Shown here piece by piece: positions 42,666 to 51,291 of a DNA stretch of 64,000 nt. Position 1 is the stretch's first letter. Each line of letters opens with the position of its first letter. This DNA comes from an uncultured Mobiluncus sp. (GTDB lineage: Bacteria > Actinomycetota > Actinomycetes > Actinomycetales > Actinomycetaceae), in contig NZ_CABTWO010000008.1 in NCBI RefSeq assembly GCF_902488535.1, forward strand, positions 25,074 through 89,073. Reading direction: 5' to 3'. The position numbers and the translations under genes are program-made. The notes under the pieces were generated by a model. That model had not been told where the DNA came from, did not search any database, and saw only the letters and a program-made list of their open reading frames with translations.

Positions 42666-43490
42666 GTGGTAAGCGAAAGGCCTCGCACTCGTCGGGAAGC
42701 ACGCGAATTGCGCAATCGCGCCAAGACCGCGCGCATCCGTAAAGAAGCGCAAGTTTTCAATGCTCCGCGCCTAGTGTTGCTGGGCGTAGTTTCGGCTATC
42801 ACCGTCGTCGCTCCGCTGTCCGGGATGGTTTCTCCAAATCTGTCGATTGCCTCTCCGAATTTTGATTTCAGCACCAATCAGACTTTGCTCTCCGTCGTGG
42901 CTAAGGCCAGCGGAGCTACCGATTATGACTCCGACTTAAACGCGGTTCCCGCCAGCTCGCGCTCCCGTGTGGTGGAAGCCTCCGCATTGGGCCAGTGCGC
43001 CGCGCAGGGCTCCGCTAACGGCGACGCTTCCGCCGCTCCGGAGGAAGAACTATTGCTGTGGCCACTGCTGTCGGGAAGCTACACGTTTACTTCCCCGTGG
43101 GGGATGCGAGTCAATCCGGTGACAGGGACTCGATTGATGCACGAGGGCGTTGATCTTTCCGCCCCTACCGGTACGAATATCCATGCGGTAGCTGACGGAG
43201 TTGTGACGGAAGCGGGAATGCAGGGTTCCACTGGCATTATTACCGTCAAGCATGTTTGGGATGGCGAAGTGTTCTATTCTCGTTACCTGCATATGTATAG
43301 CAATGGAATTTATGTGCATGAGGGCGAAAAGGTGAAAGCCGGAGATGTTATCGCTGGCGTGGGCTCGACCGGTCGTTCTACCGGACCGCACTTGCACTTT
43401 GAAATTCGCAATCCTGACAAGGAATCCGTCGAGCCTATGGGCTGGATGAAACGTCATAACGCCAGGTTCATCAATCAGATTTGCTCCTAG
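42666..43490 (+). CDS. M23-family metallopeptidase (LytM domain), secreted or membrane-anchored
   Basis: 274 residues from a GTG. The N-terminal basic stretch (PRTRREARELRNRAKTARIRK) precedes a hydrophobic segment (APRLVLLGVVSAITVVAPLSG). The C-terminal peptidase domain follows, with HEGVDLSAPTGT (His and Asp ligands near 158-162) and STGRSTGPHLHFEIRNP (HxH near 241). M23 enzymes cut peptidoglycan cross-bridges. A shared upstream module with the NlpC/P60 gene suggests co-regulation, probably by MtrA. It has no obvious coiled coil. Confidence 0.9.
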   Translation: MVSERPRTRREARELRNRAKTARIRKEAQVFNAPRLVLLGVVSAITVVAPLSGMVSPNLSIASPNFDFSTNQTLLSVVAKASGATDYDSDLNAVPASSRSRVVEASALGQCAAQGSANGDASAAPEEELLLWPLLSGSYTFTSPWGMRVNPVTGTRLMHEGVDLSAPTGTNIHAVADGVVTEAGMQGSTGIITVKHVWDGEVFYSRYLHMYSNGIYVHEGEKVKAGDVIAGVGSTGRSTGPHLHFEIRNPDKESVEPMGWMKRHNARFINQICS

Positions 43491-43505
43491 ATTTATAGCC
43501 TGATT

Positions 43506-44465
43506 TTGCGGCCCGCTCCTATTTTTCCCGTCTCGCGCCATCGGCCAGTATTGTTGGCTCATCGCGGAGCGGCAGTGTCCGCCAGCGCGGCTCTGGGGTG
43601 CCCGGTTCCGGAGAATTCACGAGTTGCCTTTGACTGGGCTGTTTCTTGCCGAGCGGTTGCCGGGTTGGAAACTGATATTCACGCCACCACCGACGGGGTT
43701 CCCGTAATTAGCCACGACCCGCTGTGGCACGCGGTGGATGGGGAAATCGCTATCGCCGAAGTTTCGTGGGCTGAGCTGTGCCGACATCAACTACCTAACG
43801 GCGAACAGCCTTTGAGTCTGGAAGAATTCCTCGATCGATATCCCGAAATTTACCTAAATATCGACGCGAAAACCGATGCGGTTGTGCCGGGGGCGCTGCG
43901 CGTCTTGCAGGGACGCCGCGACTTGGGACGCCTCGCGTTAGCGTCCTTTTCCGCTCGGCGAGTCTGGCGAATGGCCCGGCACCTCGGACCGGTGTGCGGA
44001 TATTTGCCAGGAGCGCGAGACATTGCGCGGCTCCTGGGGGTAGCTGCCGCCGGTTTGGTGCGGCCAATCCACCCGAAGATTCCCAGCGTAGAAATTCCCC
44101 CGGAAACTTTTTTGGCCTGGGAACAGGGAAAAGAGGCAATGTCTCAAATCGAAACCAACGCGCACCATGTCATGGTGGGATTAGCGGAAAAACGCCATGT
44201 CGAACGGCTCTACCGTTTCGGCATAGCGCCGCGCCTGCTCAGAGATTTTCACTGCGCGTTGGCGGTACCGGAAACTATCCGGGGGATAAACATCGTGACC
44301 CCGCGGTTTGTGGCGGCAGCGCACACCCTGGGCTGTCCGGTTTATGTGTGGACGGTGAATGACACCTCAACGTATCGACGCTTAGTTTCCCTTGGAATTG
44401 ATGGGATTTACACGGATATTGTCAGTACATTAGCCCAAACCCGCACTAAGGATTCTTCCAGCTAA
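43506..44465 (+). CDS. Glycerophosphodiester phosphodiesterase
   Basis: 319 residues; hydrolyses glycerophosphodiesters to glycerol-3-phosphate and alcohol. LLAHRGAA (catalytic His near 18), ENSRVAFDWAV, GLETDIHATTDGVPVISHDP (Glu/Asp metal ligands and second His) are in the family order, and the C-terminal part ends in GCPVYVWTVNDTSTYRRLVSLGIDGIYTDI. The annotated TTG at 43506 is uncertain; it has no strong ribosome site. Cytoplasmic by the lack of a signal. It is 15 bases after the M23 gene and may be in the same transcript. Confidence 0.85.
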   Translation: MRPAPIFPVSRHRPVLLAHRGAAVSASAALGCPVPENSRVAFDWAVSCRAVAGLETDIHATTDGVPVISHDPLWHAVDGEIAIAEVSWAELCRHQLPNGEQPLSLEEFLDRYPEIYLNIDAKTDAVVPGALRVLQGRRDLGRLALASFSARRVWRMARHLGPVCGYLPGARDIARLLGVAAAGLVRPIHPKIPSVEIPPETFLAWEQGKEAMSQIETNAHHVMVGLAEKRHVERLYRFGIAPRLLRDFHCALAVPETIRGINIVTPRFVAAAHTLGCPVYVWTVNDTSTYRRLVSLGIDGIYTDIVSTLAQTRTKDSSS

Positions 44466-44488
44466 ATGCCGAAAATTAGTTGAAATAA

Positions 44489-44545
44489 CAAGGAATACTT
44501 AGCAAACTCTGAAATAAATATCAGAAAAAGCTAAGAATTCCCTTG
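44489..44545 (+). repeat. Long inverted repeat upstream of an unknown gene
   Basis: CAAGGAATACTTAGC (44489-44503) and GCTAAGAATTCCCTTG (44530-44545) form an imperfect stem of ~14 bp around an AT-rich loop. It starts 23 bases after the phosphodiesterase stop. Its right arm touches a possible -35 (TTGGAG, 44543). With no U-run, it is more likely an operator or leader structure than a terminator. Confidence 0.4.
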
Positions 44546-44571
44546 GAGCTGACGAAGGTAACTGGTAGATT
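44543..44571 (+). promoter_or_regulatory. Possible promoter of the 44608 gene
   Basis: TTGGAG (44543-44548), 17-base spacer, TAGATT (44566-44571), about 35 bases before the start codon. The -35 overlaps the right arm of the inverted repeat. Weak. Confidence 0.35.
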
Positions 44572-44607
44572 ACTGATATCGACATACTTTCAAAGAGAGG
44601 TTAGGCA

Positions 44608-44997
44608 ATGGAACAGCAGCGCTCGGCAGTTCGTTTAGCAGCCGTGGTCGCGAAGCAGCGCCAAAGCAGCGATGTGTTGCGTGGGGCTCAGGCCGTTGTC
44701 GACGAACACACTCAGTGGGTGCTGTCCCACCTTTCCCGCGGCGACCGTGACCTCATTAAGTCCGTCACCGGTGAGGTCATCGAACCCGGAGCTGATTCTG
44801 CCTCTCTGTTTGCTCTGACTTTGGCTGAATCTCGGGTCAACCAGGTTTCTGCCTCCACCACCCATTCGCAAAGCCAGCAACTCCTGATGCGCCGCCCGCA
44901 GCCGCTGAGCCAACACGACCGCATCGCCACCTTTACTTCCATGCGCGCCATGCTCGGTAACGGCTCGGTGGGCCGGGCCTTGGACACTGAAGCCTAA
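44608..44997 (+). CDS. Hypothetical protein, no family recognised
   Basis: 129 residues from an ATG with a GAGAGG site. The sequence has an N-terminal amphipathic helix (SAVRLAAVVAKQRQSSDVLRGA), a central segment DEHTQWVLSHLSRGDRDLIKSVTGEVIEPGAD, and a C-terminal Gln/Ser-rich part. No transmembrane segment, signal peptide, metal motif or nucleotide motif is seen. Soluble and predominantly helical by composition. It stands alone between the phosphodiesterase and mntH genes, with its own upstream inverted repeat and possible promoter. Codon usage looks like its neighbours, so it is probably native. Confidence 0.6.
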   Translation: MEQQRSAVRLAAVVAKQRQSSDVLRGAQAVVDEHTQWVLSHLSRGDRDLIKSVTGEVIEPGADSASLFALTLAESRVNQVSASTTHSQSQQLLMRRPQPLSQHDRIATFTSMRAMLGNGSVGRALDTEA

Positions 44998-45018
44998 GTT
45001 TCCCTTCTCTTCCTCCGC

Positions 45019-45060
45019 GTTTCGCGTCGGGGTTTCACTGCCTAGCAGTTTCGCGTAGGG
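45019..45060. repeat. Direct repeats flanking an inverted repeat upstream of mntH
   Basis: GTTTCGCGTCGGG (45019-45031) and GTTTCGCGTAGGG (45048-45060) are near-identical direct repeats 29 bases apart. Between them is the inverted repeat ACTGC-CTA-GCAGT (45037-45049). All lie within 50 bases of the mntH start, which makes a metal-responsive operator possible. No DtxR/MntR consensus match was recognised. Confidence 0.4.
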
Positions 45061-45067
45061 TGTAGGT

Positions 45068-46324
45068 ATGCCTTATCTTCCCGACGAGCAGAAAACCCCT
45101 CAAAAGTCTCTGGTTGCCCTGATGGGGCCCGCTTTCGTGGCCGCTGTTGCTTACGTGGATCCGGGTAATGTCGCTGCTAATATCACAGCCGGAGCTCGCT
45201 ACGGTTACGCGTTAGTGTGGGTGTTGGTGCTGGCTAACTTGATGGCCATGCTGGTGCAATATGAGAGCGCAAAACTTGGAATTGTCACCGGCCGATCCCT
45301 GCCGCAGGTCTTAGGTGACCGTTTACGCCGACCGGGGCGACTCGCCTTTTGGATTCAAGCCGAAATCGTGGCCGGCGCCACCGACCTGGCCGAAGTCATC
45401 GGCGGAGCCATAGCGCTCAACCTGTTGTTTGGAACTCCCCTACTGGTGGGCGGCTTGATAATCGGTGTGGTGTCTTTAGGGCTGCTGTTTTTACAAAATA
45501 CCTCCGGTCAGATTGTGTTTGAACGGGTCATCATCGCTCTGCTCCTGGTCATCACCCTGGGTTTCGTGGGGGGACTGGTGGTCGCTCCGCCCTCCTGGCA
45601 AGCTGCTGTGGCGGGACTGCGGCCTACATTCCCTAATGCTGACTCGGTATTAGTGGCAGCTTCCATGCTCGGCGCCACCGTGATGCCACACGCGATTTAC
45701 CTGCATTCTTCCCTAACGAAAGACCGTCACGGTTCGGAGCACACGGACGACCACAAGCGCAGACTCCTCCGAGCGACGAAACTGGATGTGTTCTGGGCGT
45801 TGCTGGTGGCCGGTTCGGTCAACATTGCCCTGGTACTGCTGGCTGCCGCCTCGTTGCACGGCCCCGGAACAGGACAGGAGGACACGGACACTATCGAGGG
45901 CGCTTACCACGTCATAGCCGGCGCTCTCGGCGGCGGGGTAGCTACGGTGTTCGCAGTCGGATTGCTGGCTTCGGGATTAGCCTCCACTTCGGTGGGAGCT
46001 TATGCAGGTTCAGAGATTATGGCCGGTTTGCTACACATTCGCGTTTCGCTGCTGATACGGCGCGTGGTGACCTTGATACCCGGATTGGCTATCTTGGCGA
46101 TTGGTTTCGACCCCACTTGGGCGCTGGTGCTCAGCCAGGCGCTGTTGTCCCTAGGAATTCCTTTTGCGTTACTGCCGCTGATTTTCTATACGTCAAAAAA
46201 GGACGTTATGGGACCGTTTGCTGACCCCAAATGGCTGCTGGCTATCAACATCGTGGTGGCCGCCTTGATTGTGGCTTTGAATCTGGGGCTTTTGGTGCTG
46301 TTAGTGCTGGGCTTTGGGGGCTAA
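45068..46324 (+). CDS. mntH: Nramp-family divalent metal transporter
   Basis: 418 residues with about eleven hydrophobic helices. Motif 1 (helix 1) is VDPGNVAANITAGARYGY near residue 30, and helix 6 has MPHAIYLHSS near residue 205, both metal-binding in Nramp proteins. Family members import Mn(II) or Fe(II) with protons. It is a single gene ahead of tRNA-Arg. The repeats at 45019-45060 upstream could be a regulator site. Confidence 0.93.
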   Translation: MPYLPDEQKTPQKSLVALMGPAFVAAVAYVDPGNVAANITAGARYGYALVWVLVLANLMAMLVQYESAKLGIVTGRSLPQVLGDRLRRPGRLAFWIQAEIVAGATDLAEVIGGAIALNLLFGTPLLVGGLIIGVVSLGLLFLQNTSGQIVFERVIIALLLVITLGFVGGLVVAPPSWQAAVAGLRPTFPNADSVLVAASMLGATVMPHAIYLHSSLTKDRHGSEHTDDHKRRLLRATKLDVFWALLVAGSVNIALVLLAAASLHGPGTGQEDTDTIEGAYHVIAGALGGGVATVFAVGLLASGLASTSVGAYAGSEIMAGLLHIRVSLLIRRVVTLIPGLAILAIGFDPTWALVLSQALLSLGIPFALLPLIFYTSKKDVMGPFADPKWLLAINIVVAALIVALNLGLLVLLVLGFGG

Positions 46325-46375
46325 AATTTACCTTCTGGAAGCAAAGCGGTAAACTGTTGGAGCTGATTACAGTAT

Positions 46376-46448
46376 GCCCCGGTAGCTCAGTGGATAGAGT
46401 GTTTGCCTCCGGAGCAAAAGGTCGTGGGTTCGAATCCCATCCGGGGCG
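46376..46448 (+). tRNA. tRNA-Arg (anticodon CCG)
   Basis: 73 bases folding as a standard cloverleaf: acceptor GCCCCGG/CCGGGGC, D arm GCTC...GAGT, anticodon stem TTTGC/GCAAA with loop CTCCGGA (anticodon CCG, decoding CGG), a 5-base variable loop, and T arm GTGGG-TTCGAAT-CCCAT. The CCA end is not encoded. It lies directly upstream of argS, the synthetase for arginine. Confidence 0.95.
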
Positions 46449-46559
46449 CTGAGTCATGTGTGATGCGGCTCACTCAATGGACACGGCGTCATCTCCGATA
46501 ATTTCCCCAAAAAACGAACCAATTTGAATGTGCTCTTGGCGAAACGTTAGGCTGGTGGG

Positions 46560-48239
46560 GTGACTCCTGAAGAATTAACTCAGCGCATAATTGCGCAGCT
46601 TGGCACCGCAGCGGCGGAAAATAATATCGTTTTGGCAGACGGCGTTTTGGACGAAAAAGTACGCGTGGAGCGTCCCAAGAACCGAGACCATGGGGATTGG
46701 GCGACGAACATCGCCTTGCAGTTGGGCAAGTCTGTAGGCAAGAACCCTCGGGAACTGGCAGAAATCTTCGCGTCCGCCATCGCCCAGATTGACGGGGTAT
46801 CTTCCGCGGAAGTTGCCGGCCCGGGGTTCATCAATATCCGTCTCGAGGCCGGGGCCGCCGGTGCTTTGGTGGCTGACATCCTGGAGGCCGGTAACGAATA
46901 CGGGCGCGGTGAAAGCCTCAAAGGAATTCATATCAACCTGGAGTATGTGTCGGCCAACCCGACCGGACCGCTGCACATTGGCGGCGCTCGCTGGGCCGCC
47001 GTTGGGGACTCCCTGGCTCGTCTGTACAAGTTTGGTGGGGCGAAAGTCACACGTGAGTACTACTTTAACGATCACGGTAGCCAAATCGACCGCTTTGCGG
47101 TTTCTTTGCTGGCGGCGGCTCGCGGCCAAGAAACCCCCGAAGACGGCTACGGCGGGCAATATATTGCTGACATTGCGGCCAAGGTCCAAGCCGAAGCGAA
47201 AGCTGCGGGCGACCCTGACCCGGTAACTCTGGACGATGCAGCCGCCCAAGAATACTTTCGCTCTCACGGCGTCGAAATGATGTTCGATGAGATTAAAGAA
47301 TCACTGCGCGGTTTCCGTACCGAATTCGATGTGTTCTTCCACGAAAATTCCCTCTATGAAACCGGGGCAGTCACCAAGGCGCTGGATTACTTGCGTGAGC
47401 GTGGCGAGGTGGCCGAAAAAGACGGCGCGACCTGGCTGCTGACAACCAAGCATGGAGACGACAAGGACCGTGTGGTTATCAAGTCCGATGGCAACGCCTC
47501 CTACTTCGCTTCTGACGTGGCCTACTATCAGGACAAGCGCAGGCGTGGGGCGGATCGCACCGTGTTCTTATTCGGGGCTGACCACCACGGTTACGTTGGG
47601 CGCATGATGGCAATGTGCGCCGCTTATGGCGATAAGCCGGGCGAGAATATGCAGATTATCATCGGGCAGCTGGTGAACCTGTATAAGAACGGTGAACCGG
47701 TACGTATGAGCAAGCGTGCCGGAGACATCGTTACGCTGGAGGACTTCGTCGAAGCTGTAGGCGTTGATGCGGCCCGTTATGCCCTGGTGCGTTCTTCGAT
47801 GGATACCCAGTTGGCGATTGACCTTGATGTGCTGGCTTCGCATACCAACGAAAATCCTGTTTACTATGTCCAATATGCGCACGCCCGCACCGCTAACGTA
47901 GCCAAGAACGCTGCTGAACACGGGGTTTCTTGCGAGGCGGGCTTTGACCCCGAGGAACTCAGCGATCCGGCGGATGCAGCGCTTATCGGCGTGCTGGCGC
48001 AATTCCCGTCGGTAGCGGCGACGGCCGCGGCTGAAAACGCCACGCACCTGGTGCCTCGCTACTTGGAGAACCTGGCGGGGGCTTACCACACCTGGTACGG
48101 CAAGCGCCGTGTCACCCCCGCTGGTGATGAACCGGTGACGGCCGAGCACGCGGCGCTGCTGGCGCTGAACAACGCAGTTGGCCAGGTTCTGCGTAACGGT
48201 TTGGACCTGTTGGGTGTGACCGCACCCGAGCGTATGTGA
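46560..48239 (+). CDS. argS: Arginyl-tRNA synthetase
   Basis: Charges tRNA-Arg with arginine. 559 residues of class Ia: the HIGH-type motif GPLHIGG near 137-143 and a KMSK-like VRMSKRAGD near 380. The N-terminal Add1 domain (VRVERPKNRDHGDWATNIALQLGK), the catalytic core and a C-terminal DALR anticodon domain are present. The GTG start at 46560 lies 111 bases after the tRNA-Arg gene. Downstream lysA, hom, thrC and thrB follow on the same strand. Confidence 0.96.
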   Translation: MTPEELTQRIIAQLGTAAAENNIVLADGVLDEKVRVERPKNRDHGDWATNIALQLGKSVGKNPRELAEIFASAIAQIDGVSSAEVAGPGFINIRLEAGAAGALVADILEAGNEYGRGESLKGIHINLEYVSANPTGPLHIGGARWAAVGDSLARLYKFGGAKVTREYYFNDHGSQIDRFAVSLLAAARGQETPEDGYGGQYIADIAAKVQAEAKAAGDPDPVTLDDAAAQEYFRSHGVEMMFDEIKESLRGFRTEFDVFFHENSLYETGAVTKALDYLRERGEVAEKDGATWLLTTKHGDDKDRVVIKSDGNASYFASDVAYYQDKRRRGADRTVFLFGADHHGYVGRMMAMCAAYGDKPGENMQIIIGQLVNLYKNGEPVRMSKRAGDIVTLEDFVEAVGVDAARYALVRSSMDTQLAIDLDVLASHTNENPVYYVQYAHARTANVAKNAAEHGVSCEAGFDPEELSDPADAALIGVLAQFPSVAATAAAENATHLVPRYLENLAGAYHTWYGKRRVTPAGDEPVTAEHAALLALNNAVGQVLRNGLDLLGVTAPERM

Positions 48240-48288
48240 GCGGCACCGTTTTTCGAGAAAGCCGCGCCACGTAAGGAAGGAACTGACG

Positions 48289-49875
48289 GTGGATTTGGCG
48301 GCTGATGACCCGGCACGTTTACATCCTGGGGAGCCTGATTTGGAAAATTGGGCTGCCCCAGACCCGCAGACGCGCCCTGATTTGTGGCCCAGCGGGCTCA
48401 AGCGCGGCTCTCAGGGAGAAATGACTCTGCACGGGCGAGGCCTCAGCGAGCTGTTGAGTCAGGCCCCACAGGCGGCCGGCCGGGGCGGGCAAACCCCGAT
48501 TTTTGTGCTGGACATGGCGGATTTTCGAGCCCGTCTCAAGGCTTTTCGTAAGGCTTTCACCGCAGCGTTTGGCGAGCATGAAGTGCAGGTACATTACGCC
48601 GGAAAAGCCTTCCTATGTGTGGAAATAGCCCGCTTGGCGGCTGGGACAGGACTCGGTTTGGATACGGCTTCAGCCGGAGAAATGGCGTTAGCGCTGGCTT
48701 CGGGTTGTAAACCGAGTTTGATTGGTTTGCACGGGAACGGAAAATCCCCCGAGCTGTTGCGCCGAGCAATCGAGGCGCGCCTGGGGCGGATTATCGTTGA
48801 TTCCCCCGCCGAAGTCCGGCGGATTCAGCGCATCTTGGACGATTTGGCGCCGCAAAGCCGGGTGCCTCTGATGGTGCGGATTACCACGGGAGTTCACGCC
48901 GGCGGTCACGAATTTATTGCTACCGCCCACGAAGACCAAAAGTTCGGGCTGTCCCTCACCCCCGGGGCTCACGGCTTTGAACCGACTGACGCCGCCGATT
49001 CTTCCCGCTGCGCAGCATCCGCCTCCGATTCTCCGGCCCTGCGCGTGGTGCAGTCCATTTTGGCTGATGAGCGCCTTGAACTTAGTGGTCTGCATTCTCA
49101 CATCGGCTCTCAGATAGTGAATCTTGACGGTTTTTGTGCCGCGGCTCGGAAAATTCTGGAGTTTAGGGCCCTGGTGCGGCAAACCACCGGCTATCTCATC
49201 CCGGAAATCGACCTGGGGGGCGGTTACGGCATCGCCTATACCTCTGCCGACGCCCCCGCACCCGGTGCCGCCGACTTCGCTGCCGGACTGTACCAAGTGA
49301 TACAAAATACCTGCGATGAGTTAGAGCAGCCTTTCCCGCGGGTTTCGGTAGAACCGGGACGGGCTATTGCCGGCCCCAGCACCATTACTTTGTACCGAGT
49401 GGTCAATATCAAGGATCAGCCGGTGTCCCAGTGTCAGGATGGCAGCCTCGTCTATCGTCGCTACGTGTCGATAGACGGCGGAATGAGCGACAACATCCGT
49501 CCCGCTCTGTACGGCGCCAACTATACGATTGCTTTGGCTAACCGCCTTTCAACAGCACCTCTGGCTGCCTGCCGCGTGGTGGGTTCCCATTGTGAATCTG
49601 GTGACATTGTGGTTAAAGACGTGGCTTTGCCAACAGACTTGACCGAGGGCGACCTGTTGGCGGTGCCCGCCACAGGTGCCTATGGGTGGGCCATGAGCTC
49701 GAACTATAACTGGTTTACGCGCCCGGGAGTGCTGGGGGTGGAGCAAGACAATACTGGAACGGTCATTACAAAATGGCTTTTAGAGCCGGAAACTGTGGAT
49801 GCAATGCTGGCTCATTTTGACCCGCAGTACCGCAAATTTTTAGACGACCGCCCTGCTGATACAGTGAACGTGTAA
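48289..49875 (+). CDS. lysA: Diaminopimelate decarboxylase
   Basis: PLP enzyme making lysine from meso-diaminopimelate. 528 residues, longer than the usual ~420-470. The first ~65 residues form an extra N-terminal region, and an insertion near residue 235 (ADSSRCAASASD) adds more. Motifs: VHYAGKAFLC (PLP Lys near 105), GLHSHIGSQI, EIDLGGGYG, VEPGRAIAGPS and SHCESGDI. GTG start with GGAAGGAAC. In this region argS-lysA-hom-thrC-thrB is a typical actinobacterial order. Confidence 0.95.
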   Translation: MDLAADDPARLHPGEPDLENWAAPDPQTRPDLWPSGLKRGSQGEMTLHGRGLSELLSQAPQAAGRGGQTPIFVLDMADFRARLKAFRKAFTAAFGEHEVQVHYAGKAFLCVEIARLAAGTGLGLDTASAGEMALALASGCKPSLIGLHGNGKSPELLRRAIEARLGRIIVDSPAEVRRIQRILDDLAPQSRVPLMVRITTGVHAGGHEFIATAHEDQKFGLSLTPGAHGFEPTDAADSSRCAASASDSPALRVVQSILADERLELSGLHSHIGSQIVNLDGFCAAARKILEFRALVRQTTGYLIPEIDLGGGYGIAYTSADAPAPGAADFAAGLYQVIQNTCDELEQPFPRVSVEPGRAIAGPSTITLYRVVNIKDQPVSQCQDGSLVYRRYVSIDGGMSDNIRPALYGANYTIALANRLSTAPLAACRVVGSHCESGDIVVKDVALPTDLTEGDLLAVPATGAYGWAMSSNYNWFTRPGVLGVEQDNTGTVITKWLLEPETVDAMLAHFDPQYRKFLDDRPADTVNV

Positions 49876-49899
49876 AGGGATACCGAAAGGGAAACAACG

Positions 49900-51204
49900 A
49901 TGGCGCAAAAGCAAGACGTAAAAATTGGGCTGCTGGGGGCTGGCACGGTGGGGCTGCAAGTCGCGCGCATTTTGCACGACCAACAGCAGGAACTTGCGGC
50001 TCGGGCGGGTGCGAACCTGGTGCTCAGCGGGGTTGCGGTCCGCGACATTAGCAAGGCTCGGGAGGGCCTGGACCGAAATCTGTTGACCACCGATATTGAC
50101 GCGGTGATTGACTCCGCCGACCTAGTCATCGAATTGATGGGAGGCCTGGAACCGGCTCGCAGTGCCATGTTGAAAGCCCTAGAAGCGGGCAAAACCGTGG
50201 TGACCGGCAACAAAGCGGTGCTAGCGCAGTACGGCCCGGACCTGTACGAGGCCGCCGCTAAAACCGACGCGAATTTGTACTTTGAAGCCGCGGTGGCAGG
50301 GGCGGTTCCCGTGGTTTATGGATTGCGGGAATCCTTGACTGGGGACCGAATCAACAAAGTTCTGGGTATCGTCAACGGCACCACCAACTACATTCTCGAC
50401 CAGATGACCACCCAGGGCTGGTCTTATGAACAGGCCCTAAAAAAGGCTCAAGAGCTCGGCTATGCCGAGGCGGATCCCACGGCTGACGTAGGCGGTCACG
50501 ATGCGGCAGCCAAGTGCGCTATCTTGGCCTCCCTGGCTTTCCACACCCGGGTGAACCTAGAAGATGTCCCGGTGAAAGGAATTACCGAGGTAAGCGCCTC
50601 GGACATTCGACAGGCTACAGAGTCCGGGTACGCGGTGAAACTGTTGGCTCGCGCCCAAAGGGTCACCGTCGATGGAGAGGAACAAATCGCCCTCGGCGTG
50701 GAACCGACCCTGGTGCCAAAGAGCCACCCGCTGGCGGGCATCACCGGACCCTACAACGCCATAGTTTTGGAAACCGAGTTCGCCGGCCGGCTCATGTTTT
50801 ATGGGGCGGGCGCAGGCGGAGCCCCTACTGCCTCCGCGGTACTTTCTGATGTGGTGGCAGGAGCTAACCACCTGGTCTCCGGAGGGCATGCCCCTCGCGA
50901 GAGCGTGTATGCGGACCTGCCGATTTGCGACCCGGGACGGGTGGAAACCTGCCGTCAGATACGTTTGCAGGTAGCCGACCGGATTGGGATGCTGGCGGAG
51001 ATTGCCAAAATCTTTGCCGCCGGGGAAGTCTCTATCGCGTCTTTGACCCAGCCACCGACCGAGACCGCACCCGACGAAGCGACGTTGGTCATTTCGACCC
51101 ATCTGGCACAGAATTCTAAGCATGATGGGATTATCGCCGCTTTGGCGAAATCACCATTAGTGCATAAAATCGCCTCAGAGATGTCCATTGAGGAAGACCA
51201 ATGA
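49900..51204 (+). CDS. hom: Homoserine dehydrogenase
   Basis: NAD(P)H reduction of aspartate semialdehyde to homoserine, the branch to threonine and methionine. 434 residues: Rossmann motif GLLGAGTVG (residues ~9-17), catalytic core with NGTTNYILDQM and YAEADPTADVGGHDAAAKCAIL, and a C-terminal ACT domain (~350-430, RLQVADRIGMLAEIAKIFAAGEVSIASL) that usually gives threonine feedback. It is 24 bases after lysA. Confidence 0.97.
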   Translation: MAQKQDVKIGLLGAGTVGLQVARILHDQQQELAARAGANLVLSGVAVRDISKAREGLDRNLLTTDIDAVIDSADLVIELMGGLEPARSAMLKALEAGKTVVTGNKAVLAQYGPDLYEAAAKTDANLYFEAAVAGAVPVVYGLRESLTGDRINKVLGIVNGTTNYILDQMTTQGWSYEQALKKAQELGYAEADPTADVGGHDAAAKCAILASLAFHTRVNLEDVPVKGITEVSASDIRQATESGYAVKLLARAQRVTVDGEEQIALGVEPTLVPKSHPLAGITGPYNAIVLETEFAGRLMFYGAGAGGAPTASAVLSDVVAGANHLVSGGHAPRESVYADLPICDPGRVETCRQIRLQVADRIGMLAEIAKIFAAGEVSIASLTQPPTETAPDEATLVISTHLAQNSKHDGIIAALAKSPLVHKIASEMSIEEDQ

Positions 51205-51291
51205 GAGCCTCAATTTTTTCGTGACACCGGCACAGCCGATGGCGAAAAATTGTTGAGGTTATCGAAACCGCGAATAAGGAGCAACCAAAAC

